Below, one piece after another: positions 18,000 through 24,875 of a stretch of 56,442 nt of DNA. The first letter of the stretch is position 1; each line of letters opens with the position of its first letter. Under the pieces are notes generated by a model. It ran no database searches. It had not been told where the DNA came from and saw only the letters and a list, made by a program, of their open reading frames with translations. The stretch is taken from the NCBI GenBank assembly GCA_945861865.1, contig CAMAWN010000013.1, forward strand, positions 1-56,442. The letters run 5' to 3'. A program made the translations under genes and the position numbers. The stretch is from Candidatus Kuenenia stuttgartensis (GTDB taxonomy: Bacteria > Planctomycetota > Planctomycetia > Planctomycetales > Planctomycetaceae).

Positions 18000-19067
18000 A
18001 TGTCAAGTTCGCGACGGTCTTTCAATCGAGTCCTCGAACGCCGAGCCGCGCGCGGCTGGAGCCAAGCCGATCTGGCCGAACGGGCGGGGATCTCGCGCAC
18101 GGCGGTCAGCGCGATCGAGGCTGAGCGTCTCGTGCCGTCGGTCGCGGCGGCGCTTGGCTTGGCAAAGGCGATGGGGTGTTCGGTCGAAGAACTCTTCGGC
18201 ACGGGACACTCGCGATCGTCGAAAGCCGCGTCACCGACATGGGCGTGGGAACCGACTCAACCACTCAGCCGTTACTGGCTGGCGAACGTGGACGGTCAGC
18301 GACGGTTTTATCCCGTCGAAGCAACGCCGCTGGGCGAGATTCCTCACGACGGTGTCCACTCGTCTGGAAGACGCGCGGCCAACGAGCGACTTGCGGACAG
18401 CACGCTGGTCATGGCGAGCTGCGATCCGGCCGTCGGTTTGCTCGCCCGCATCTACGAGCAGGTCACCGGCTATCGGTTGCTCGCGTTTCCGCGTTCCAGC
18501 CGGCAGGCGTTGCAACTGCTTCAGCAGGGCTTGGCACATGTGGCCGGCGTGCATCTGAGTGCTACAGATTCCGACACCGGCAATGCGACATCCGTTCGAG
18601 AAATCCTCGGCACACCGGCCTTCTTACTGCGAGTCGCCGCATGGGAAGATGGTGTCGCGGTCGGGACGGGAGTCACTGCTTCCACTCTGCGCGGCCTCTT
18701 GCGAGACCACCCCACTTGGATTGGTCGTGAGCCGGGTTCGGGCGCTCGGCAATGTCTGGATGAACTGCTCGATCATCGTCCCGCACCGCGACGACTCGCT
18801 CGCGATCATCGTGGCGTCGCCGAGGCGATCCGCTGTGGCTGGGCCGACGCGGGAGTTTGCCTGAAGCTGGTCGCCGACGAAGCCGGACTTCGATTCCTAC
18901 CGGTTCGCACCGAAGGTTTCGACCTGTGCTTCACCAACAAGCACGAGCACGACCCGCGCGTGCAAGCGCTGGTGCGAGTCGTCCAATCCAGCGAGTACCG
19001 CGACTTGCTCGGCGAGCTACCGGGTTATGACGTCTCTCAGACTGGGACACTCCAGCCCGTGAGTTGA
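18000..19067 (+). CDS. HTH regulator with molybdate-binding-like (COG1910/PF12727) domain
   Basis: 355 residues. Residues about 8-62 are an XRE-type helix-turn-helix (RGWSQADLAERAGISRTAVS with AIEAERLVPS). Residues about 135-350 are a periplasmic-binding-protein-like domain seen in SCDPAVGLLARIYEQVTGYR, REPGSGARQCLDELL, VAEAIRCGWADAGVCLK and the closing GYDVSQTG. This domain is also fused to molybdopterin-biosynthesis proteins in archaea and is thought to sense molybdate, tungstate or a related ligand. The gene is divergent from the pseudopilin-permease-fwd run, so metal-responsive control of the Mo/W enzyme is a reasonable but unproven inference. Confidence 0.82.
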   Translation: MSSSRRSFNRVLERRAARGWSQADLAERAGISRTAVSAIEAERLVPSVAAALGLAKAMGCSVEELFGTGHSRSSKAASPTWAWEPTQPLSRYWLANVDGQRRFYPVEATPLGEIPHDGVHSSGRRAANERLADSTLVMASCDPAVGLLARIYEQVTGYRLLAFPRSSRQALQLLQQGLAHVAGVHLSATDSDTGNATSVREILGTPAFLLRVAAWEDGVAVGTGVTASTLRGLLRDHPTWIGREPGSGARQCLDELLDHRPAPRRLARDHRGVAEAIRCGWADAGVCLKLVADEAGLRFLPVRTEGFDLCFTNKHEHDPRVQALVRVVQSSEYRDLLGELPGYDVSQTGTLQPVS

Positions 19068-19096
19068 ACTGCCGTTCGAGGCTTCTCGTAGTGGCC

Positions 19097-20023
19097 TCAC
19101 CGCATCTCCAAAACATTCGCCACCGCAAGATGCCGAGCGGCTTCGTCGGAGTTGCCGGATTGTCGCAGCGCCTCGCCGAGTTGCGTGTGCGCGATCGCCG
19201 AGTCAGGTTGCAGCGAGACTGCGTTGCGGAACGACGAGACCGCCTCGCTCCATTTTTCCAGGGCCGCGCTCGACTGACCCAGGCCGATCCAACCATCGAA
19301 CGAACTGGCTTGGAACGATAGTCCGCGCTGAGATGCCAACACCGCCGCCGCATGATCGCCGGTGTCACGCAGCGCGTCGGCCAGTCGGAACTGGATTTCG
19401 GAGACTCGCGGGCGAAGCACCGCCGCGCGGCGCAGATGCGGGATCGCGTCCACCGAGCGTCCCTGTTCCATGAACAGTTCGCCGAGATTCAACAGCGACT
19501 CGGCACTGTCCGGTTCGATCGACAAGGCCAACTCGTACTGCTCGGCGGCTCGGTCAAGCTCGCGCCGCTCGCGAAAGACGTTTCCCAAATTCAGCCGCGC
19601 TTGCCACGACTGCGGTGCCTCGAGCAACGCGGCTTGCAGACAGGTTTCGGCTGCGTCCAAGTCTTCTTGCTGAAGCCGAATGATCCCCAGATACGTTTGC
19701 GACTCGGCACAATGCGGATCGGCGGCGACGGCTCGCTCGAAGCAGTCCGTCGCCTGGCTCATGTCTCCGAGTGCATGCCACGCGCTGCCGAGGTTCGTCA
19801 GATACTTCGCCGAGCATTCTTCGATCTGCACTGCTCGATGAAAGTGTTGGACGGCGTCGTTGAAGTTGGAATTCTGAAACTCAATCACACCCAGCAAATG
19901 CCACGCTTCCGCCTGCTGCGGATCGGACTTCACTACGTCCGCCAATCGCCGCTGAGCCTCGACGAATTGGCCGCTCTGAAAATGTTTCAACGCTGTCGAA
20001 AACGAATTGGCCGGGGCCACCAT
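19097..20023 (-). CDS. Tetratricopeptide-repeat protein
   Basis: 308 residues, all helical repeats of about 34 residues; at least eight TPR units can be counted, for example AEAWHLLGVIEFQNSNFNDA, AKYLTNLGSAWHALGDMSQA and AESLLNLGELFMEQGRSVDA. There is no signal peptide, membrane segment or catalytic domain. It is a scaffold for protein contacts, partner unknown. A strong intrinsic terminator lies just upstream (20060-20098), separating it from the desaturase transcript, so it should have its own promoter in 20024-20059. Confidence 0.85.
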   Translation of the reverse strand: MVAPANSFSTALKHFQSGQFVEAQRRLADVVKSDPQQAEAWHLLGVIEFQNSNFNDAVQHFHRAVQIEECSAKYLTNLGSAWHALGDMSQATDCFERAVAADPHCAESQTYLGIIRLQQEDLDAAETCLQAALLEAPQSWQARLNLGNVFRERRELDRAAEQYELALSIEPDSAESLLNLGELFMEQGRSVDAIPHLRRAAVLRPRVSEIQFRLADALRDTGDHAAAVLASQRGLSFQASSFDGWIGLGQSSAALEKWSEAVSSFRNAVSLQPDSAIAHTQLGEALRQSGNSDEAARHLAVANVLEMR

Positions 20024-20059
20024 CTCTGCAAGCTCCTCAAGATGCTACGAGTGACAACG

Positions 20060-20098
20060 AAAACGCCGCTGACCACTCAGGGCTGTCAGCGGCGTTTT
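20060..20098 (-). terminator. Intrinsic terminator after the desaturase gene (usable in both directions)
   Basis: AAAACGCCGCTGAC (20060-20073) and GTCAGCGGCGTTTT (20085-20098) form a perfect 14-bp stem around an 11-nt loop. Each strand ends in four T residues. It sits 23 bp after the desaturase stop and 36 bp before the TPR gene start; both genes are on the minus strand. Confidence 0.85.
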
Positions 20099-20120
20099 GT
20101 AAGTTACGAATCGTCCGGCG

Positions 20121-21158
20121 TCACGCGGCTTGATCGGCCTGCGGCAGACGGTCTTGGACTTGCTTGGCCAAACCCAGCACTTTGAGAAGTCGGATCACCA
20201 TGTAGGTGATGTCGATCTCCCACGGCTTGTGACCGTGGCGAGCGAGGCGCTGGTGAGCGTGATGGTTGTTGTGCCAGCCTTCGCCGTAGCTGACCAAGGC
20301 GACCCACCACAGATTGCGCGAGCGATCCGTCGTCTCGTAATTGCGATAGCCCCAGACGTGCGTCGCCGAGTTCACGAACCAGGTGCTGTGATATCCCAGC
20401 ACCATTCGCAGGCACAGCCCCATCAGCAAGCAAGACCAGCCGAGTCCGAAGAAGTGCTCACCGCCAAAGTACAGCACCGCACCAAACAGGATTGGAAACA
20501 CCGGGAAGAAATTGTGGAAGAACCGCTGGACCGGATCCTTGTACATGTCGGGAGCCCAGCGCTTGAGTAACGCTTCCAACTCACCCGGACCTTCCTTCGG
20601 CTTGAACCACAGCATGTGGGACCACCAGAAGCCATCGTTCGGCGAGTGTGGATCACCTTCTTGGTCCGAGAGAACGTGGTGCTTGCGATGCGTTGCCACC
20701 CAGAACAACGGACTCCCTTCGGCTGCGATCATGCCACACATCGTAAAGAAGTACTTCAGCGGAGTCGGTACGACCATGCTGCCGTGAGTCAACAAGCGGT
20801 GATAGCAGAGCGTCACTCCCAGACATGCCGTCACGAAGTGCATGACGACGAGGATCGCCAAGCCAACCCAACTGAGATGCCAGAACGCCGCGACCGCGCC
20901 GACGTTCATCAACAGCATCCAGCCAATGTTGCCCCAGTTGACTCCGTGAGGGAACCGCTGCCGGAAACTGCTGACCACCGGATGCGAAATCTCCGGCCGA
21001 ACACGATTGGCTTTAGCGCTCGGGTCCGTCGCGCGATCGTGAATCGGCAACCAGCCGGTGGGGTGTGTTGCCGCCGAACTTCGCAACGAGGTCACTTCTT
21101 CCGAACTGACCGGTGCGGACGGGGCTGAGATTTCCGAAAGGGCAGAGTCGTGGTTCAC
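20121..21158 (-). CDS. Membrane fatty-acid (acyl-CoA delta-9 type) desaturase
   Basis: 345 residues with four membrane segments and the three histidine boxes of the di-iron desaturases: H120RLLTH, H157RKHH, and HNNHHAH near residue 295. Around the third box is VSYGEGWHNNHHAHQ, typical of stearoyl-CoA-type enzymes. It puts a double bond in saturated acyl chains and so adjusts membrane fluidity. The start is a GTG at 21158 with CGGAGA upstream. The first 60 residues are Ser/Ala-rich and look disordered. A strong terminator follows the gene. Confidence 0.92.
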   Translation of the reverse strand: MNHDSALSEISAPSAPVSSEEVTSLRSSAATHPTGWLPIHDRATDPSAKANRVRPEISHPVVSSFRQRFPHGVNWGNIGWMLLMNVGAVAAFWHLSWVGLAILVVMHFVTACLGVTLCYHRLLTHGSMVVPTPLKYFFTMCGMIAAEGSPLFWVATHRKHHVLSDQEGDPHSPNDGFWWSHMLWFKPKEGPGELEALLKRWAPDMYKDPVQRFFHNFFPVFPILFGAVLYFGGEHFFGLGWSCLLMGLCLRMVLGYHSTWFVNSATHVWGYRNYETTDRSRNLWWVALVSYGEGWHNNHHAHQRLARHGHKPWEIDITYMVIRLLKVLGLAKQVQDRLPQADQAA

Positions 21159-21309
21159 AGCAGCATCTCCGATGCAGGAAAGATTTCGGCGGCAACCGAG
21201 CCCCGAAACGGTGCGGGATTATAGGGCTGCATCGGAAATTCGTGGGTCAGGGACGGGTCAAACTTCTGTCATACTTCTGTCACGGCTCGCCAATCATGAC
21301 TTCGAACCC

Positions 21310-21588
21310 TCAGCGGACCTGCGACACGTAATTCGCAAACTCGCGAAAGGCCGCCGGATATTCCACGACTTCGGGAAGGTCGGGGGACGTCTTCGAAGCG
21401 GACGCTTGCAACCACGTCAGGAATTCCGGGCTGAGCGGTTCGACTTCCGGCAGCACGGCGGGGACGATCTCAGCCAGTGCCGAAGAGAATTCCTCAGGGA
21501 CCAGGAATGCCAGCTCGCAGCGCAGCCGCTTGAAAGTCTGTGAGTTCTCCGCATTGAGCCAGTTCGCGCACAAAGCCAACTCCGTCAT
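21310..21588 (-). CDS. Hypothetical 92-residue protein overlapping the purA-coupled ORF
   Basis: Starting at ATG 21588 the product reads [20 protein letters not shown], later [20 protein letters not shown] and FLTWLQASASKTS, ending FREFANYVSQVR. The last two-thirds have a convincing composition and lie beyond the end of the overlapping frame. The first third is read in a frame shared with the 21494-21715 ORF, and only one is likely to be under selection there. Either this is a separate gene or both are pieces of one frameshifted gene. I recognise no family. Confidence 0.4.
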   Translation of the reverse strand: MTELALCANWLNAENSQTFKRLRCELAFLVPEEFSSALAEIVPAVLPEVEPLSPEFLTWLQASASKTSPDLPEVVEYPAAFREFANYVSQVR

Positions 21589-21715
21589 CCACGGAACCGC
21601 CACCGGCCAACCACTGCCGACGGTGCTGATCGAGTTGCTCGGCCGAGAACAGTTCTCCGTCGGTGGCGAGTTTCTGAATCTTGTCGATGTGCATGCCACG
21701 ACCCCGGCTGGTCAT
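21494..21715 (-). CDS. Short protein like the N-terminal lead of planctomycete Ser/Thr kinases
   Basis: 73 residues. The stretch [19 protein letters not shown], then [20 protein letters not shown], follows the pattern 'level-lead-residues, L-x-x-Q-L, then ARELV-x-x-G-x-LT-x-FQ' that precedes the catalytic domain in many planctomycete protein kinases. Here the frame stops at once and no kinase domain follows. Its ATG overlaps the purA stop by ATGA, so it should be translated by coupling. It may be a free domain, or the front of a gene broken by a frameshift into the overlapping frame. Confidence 0.45.
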   Translation of the reverse strand: MTSRGRGMHIDKIQKLATDGELFSAEQLDQHRRQWLAGGGSVDDGVGFVRELAQCGELTDFQAAALRAGIPGP

Positions 21716-22995
21716 CCCAGGATCGTCTGCTCGCGATCCGGGCCAACCGAGATGATTTCGACCCGTGAGTGCAGCAACTCGGCAATCGTGTCCACATACC
21801 GCCGTGCGTTGGCCGGGAGATCAGCGACTCTGCGGATGTGCGAGATTTCGCACTTCCAACCGGGCAACGTGCGATAGACCGGTTGAACTTGAGCGAGCCG
21901 TTCAACATGACTGGGGAAGTCCGTCGTGCGTTCGCCGTCGATCTCGTAAGCCTCGCAAATCTTCAACTCGTCCAGGCCGCTGAGCACATCCAGCAGCATC
22001 ACCGCCAGACAATCAATGCCACTGATGCGTGCTCCGTACCCGGCGGCGACCGAGTCGAACCAGCCGCAACGGCGCGGGCGGCCGGTGACCGTGCCGTACT
22101 CATGGCCGACGTCGCGAATGTGCTGACCGATTTCGTTATTCAACTCCGTAGGGAATGGCCCGCCGCCGACGCGCGTCGTGTACGCCTTCACGATGCCGAT
22201 CAGCCGCGAGATCGTCCGCTCCGGAACACCGCTGCCGCTGTGAATTCCACAACCCGAACTGCTCGATGAAGTCACATACGGAAACGTGCCGTGATCGAGA
22301 TCAAGCAGGCTGCCCTGAGCGCCCTCGAACAACAGCCGCTTCTTGTCGGCAATCGCATGATGCAGGAACGCCGTCGTGTCGCAGATGTACGGTTTGAGCC
22401 GCTCGGTGTAGGTGAGGTATTCGGCGAAGATGGCGTCGGCATCGAACGGTTTGAATTCCGGATCGAGCGCGGCGAGCATCTGATTTTTGAACGCCACGAT
22501 TTCATGCAGCCGACTGCGGAGCAGATCCGGGTACAGCAGATCGCCAATCCGGATCGCGTGCGTGCGGCCGGCCTTCTCGCGATAGCAGGTGCCGATGCCA
22601 CGCATCGTCGTGCCGATCTTCTCGGCCTGCCGCGAGTTTTCCAGCACCGCCTCTTCGGCTAAGTGATACGGGAAGATGACGTGGGCTCGGTCGCTGACTT
22701 TGAATCGCTCCGGAGCCACCGGCCCGCGCCGCGAGACGATCCCGTCCAGTTCGGCGAGAAACGCCTTCGGGTTGATCACGACGCCGGTCGCCACGACGGA
22801 CGTGATGCCGTCTCGCAAAATGCCGGCCGGCAGCAGCGAGAGCTTGTATGTCTGCCCGTCGAACTTCACCGTGTGCCCGGCGTTATTGCCGCCTTGATAA
22901 CGGACGACGATGTCATGCTCTGACGTCAGCAGATCGACGATCTTTCCTTTGGCCTCGTCACCCCACTGCAAACCCACGACTGCTGTTGCCGACAC
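21712..22995 (-). CDS. purA: Adenylosuccinate synthetase
   Basis: 427 residues. It joins IMP and aspartate using GTP, the first committed step to AMP. Visible: [20 protein letters not shown] at the nucleotide loop (most family members have GDEGKGK, so one Gly is Ala here), [47 protein letters not shown] and [13 protein letters not shown]. The start is GTG 22995 with GAGGAA seven bases upstream. A short ORF is coupled to its stop. Confidence 0.96.
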   Translation of the reverse strand: MSATAVVGLQWGDEAKGKIVDLLTSEHDIVVRYQGGNNAGHTVKFDGQTYKLSLLPAGILRDGITSVVATGVVINPKAFLAELDGIVSRRGPVAPERFKVSDRAHVIFPYHLAEEAVLENSRQAEKIGTTMRGIGTCYREKAGRTHAIRIGDLLYPDLLRSRLHEIVAFKNQMLAALDPEFKPFDADAIFAEYLTYTERLKPYICDTTAFLHHAIADKKRLLFEGAQGSLLDLDHGTFPYVTSSSSSGCGIHSGSGVPERTISRLIGIVKAYTTRVGGGPFPTELNNEIGQHIRDVGHEYGTVTGRPRRCGWFDSVAAGYGARISGIDCLAVMLLDVLSGLDELKICEAYEIDGERTTDFPSHVERLAQVQPVYRTLPGWKCEISHIRRVADLPANARRYVDTIAELLHSRVEIISVGPDREQTILG

Positions 22996-23122
22996 GATGA
23001 TTCCTCAATCGAAATGAAAAATGGCTGCGCACAAACGCGGGGAGTGTAATGGCTCAAGGGACGGGAGACAGGGAACAGGGCTTCGAACTCAAGAGTGGCT
23101 CATTCCTGAGTCTCCGAAATCT

Positions 23123-23142
23123 GTAGCCCAAGCCCTTGTGGC
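23123..23142. repeat. 20-bp dispersed repeat GTAGCCCAAGCCCTTGTGGC, copy 1
   Basis: Identical to 43486-43505, and the bases just before are similar in both copies (CCGAAATCT versus CCGAATCCG). Both copies are in non-coding DNA. Confidence 0.75.
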
Positions 23143-23165
23143 GAATGGCACTTTCGGAATCCGAC

Positions 23166-23240
23166 CTCGGTTCGTAGGCATTCCAACTCGGTTCGCGGAA
23201 AAACGGACTCGGTTCGTGGCAATCCGAGTCGGGATTGTGG
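23166..23240. repeat. Tandem repeat with 21-bp period
   Basis: CTCGGTTCG occurs at 23166, 23187 and 23208, exactly 21 bp apart each time. The flanking bases are also partly conserved (GTGGCA or GTAGGCA after it). A fourth, degraded unit begins near 23229. Confidence 0.7.
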
Positions 23241-23398
23241 GCCGGCAGTTCGCTGGATGTAGTGAGTACTTGGGAGATTCGGAAGCGACTCCATTCTGCG
23301 AAGCTGGGGCAGCCGACATTTCGCTCCGCTGTGCTTTTCGCTCCGCTTCGTTTAGAAGATTCTGGCCCATTCCTTGTCTCTCATGGCCGGAGGTCAGC

Positions 23399-24844
23399 AT
23401 GGTGGCTCGCAGCGTTCGTCGCGTGTTGGTGGCTGGATTGTTGATGGCGGTGGCGGCTCCGCTGTTGGCGGCGGAGAAGTTCAATGTGCTGTTTGTGGTG
23501 TCGGACGATTTGTGTCCGCGGCTGGGTTGTTACGGCGATCCGTTGGTGAAGTCGCCGAACATTGATCGGCTGGCGGCGCGGGGCATGCGGTTCGAGCGGG
23601 CGTACTGTCAGTTTCCGCTGTGCAATCCATCGCGAGCGTCGTTCCTCACCGGGCTGCGGCCGGACTCGACCGGCGTGTACGAGAACTCGACGCAGTTCCG
23701 CAAGAACGTGCCGGACCATGTCACGCTGGGGCAGACGTTTCAGAAAGGCGGCTACTTCGTGGCTCGCGTCGGCAAGCTGTATCACTACGGCGTGCCGGCT
23801 CAGATCGGAACGGACGGGCTGGACGATCCGCCGTCGTGGCAAGAACGAGTGAACCCGCGCGGCCGCGACAAAGACGACGAAGACAAAATCTTCACGCTCA
23901 ACCCCAAGGCCGAAGGTGGAGCGCGGTTCGGCGGGACGCTCAGTTGGCTGGCGGCTGACGGCGAAGACGCCGAACAAACCGACGCCAAGTCCGCCGCCGC
24001 CACGATCAAGCTGATCGAACAGCATCGCGACAAGCCGTTCTTCATTGCCTGCGGATTCTTCCGACCGCATACGCCGTACGTCGCGCCGAAGAAATGGTTC
24101 GAGATGTACCCGCTCGACAAGATCAAACTGCCGGTGTTGGCTCCCAACTACAAAGAGGGAGTGCCGGAGCCGGCGTTCCTGTCGTCGAAGAAGGAGCAGG
24201 AAAACATCTCCGACGATCTCCGCAGGCAGGCGATCCAGGCGTATCACGCCTCGACCAGTTTCATGGACGCACAAGTCGGTCAGTTGCTCGACGGGCTGGA
24301 TCGGCTGAAGCTGGCGGACAAAACGATCGTCGTATTCTTCAGCGATCACGGCTACCACCTTTACGAGCACGGCCTGTGGCAGAAGATGTCGCTGTTCGAG
24401 AACTCCGCACGCGTGCCGCTGCTGATCTCCGTCCCCGGCAGCCAGCACGCGGGACAAGCCTGCCGCCGCACCGTCGAACTGATCGACCTGCATCCGACGC
24501 TCGCCGACTTGTGCGGCCTGCCCGCGCCAAGCAATCTCGATGGCAAGAGTCTCAAGCCGTTGCTCGACAATCCACAGGCCACATGGGGCAAGCCCGCGCT
24601 GACACAGGTGACTCGCGGCACGCCGACGCAGACGAACGCTCCGACCACCAAGCCGGGCATCGTCGGTCGATCAATGCGCACTGAGCGCTATCGCTTCACC
24701 GAATGGAATAACGGCGACAAAGGGACCGAGCTGTACGATCATGACAGCGACCCCGGCGAGTTGAAGAACCTCGCCAACGATGCAGCGCACTCAGCGACAG
24801 TCGCAACGATGCGCAAAGAACTACGATCACGGTACAAGCTCTAG
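23399..24844 (+). CDS. Secreted sulfatase (iduronate-2-sulfatase-like, formylglycine type)
   Basis: 481 residues. Signal peptide residues 1-24 (RVLVAGLLMAVAAPLLA). Catalytic features of type I sulfatases: metal-binding D36-D37 in FVVSDDL, and C75-N-P-S-R79, whose Cys is converted to formylglycine by FGE. Also YHYGVP, FFRPHTPY, VVFFSDHGYHLYEHGLW, and a tail TELYDHDSDPGELKNLA. It removes sulfate esters, probably from algal or animal polysaccharides, outside the cytoplasm. The start ATG 23399 has CCGGAGG upstream. First of a same-strand run with the cytochrome/DUF1549, DUF1501 and PVC-heme genes. Confidence 0.92.
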   Translation: MVARSVRRVLVAGLLMAVAAPLLAAEKFNVLFVVSDDLCPRLGCYGDPLVKSPNIDRLAARGMRFERAYCQFPLCNPSRASFLTGLRPDSTGVYENSTQFRKNVPDHVTLGQTFQKGGYFVARVGKLYHYGVPAQIGTDGLDDPPSWQERVNPRGRDKDDEDKIFTLNPKAEGGARFGGTLSWLAADGEDAEQTDAKSAAATIKLIEQHRDKPFFIACGFFRPHTPYVAPKKWFEMYPLDKIKLPVLAPNYKEGVPEPAFLSSKKEQENISDDLRRQAIQAYHASTSFMDAQVGQLLDGLDRLKLADKTIVVFFSDHGYHLYEHGLWQKMSLFENSARVPLLISVPGSQHAGQACRRTVELIDLHPTLADLCGLPAPSNLDGKSLKPLLDNPQATWGKPALTQVTRGTPTQTNAPTTKPGIVGRSMRTERYRFTEWNNGDKGTELYDHDSDPGELKNLANDAAHSATVATMRKELRSRYKL

Positions 24845-24875
24845 GATTGATGGCCTCGTCGCGGAGACCGAAAGC

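Larger units (their letters stand above)
22996..23398. other. Gene-free 400-bp region with short repeats
   Basis: I see no supported gene here. It separates purA (-) from the sulfatase (+), so both promoters should lie within it. It contains a 20-bp repeat (23123-23142) shared with 43486-43505, a 21-bp-period tandem repeat (23166-23240), and a pair of CGCTCCGCT phrases (about 23321-23350). Confidence 0.6.

Noticed and set aside
20060-20098. RNA gene or tRNA-like fold
   Set aside because: A single perfect stem with terminal T-runs; it is a terminator, with no cloverleaf.
23166-23240. CRISPR array
   Set aside because: The 21-bp period leaves no room for spacers, there are only three to four units, and no cas genes are near.
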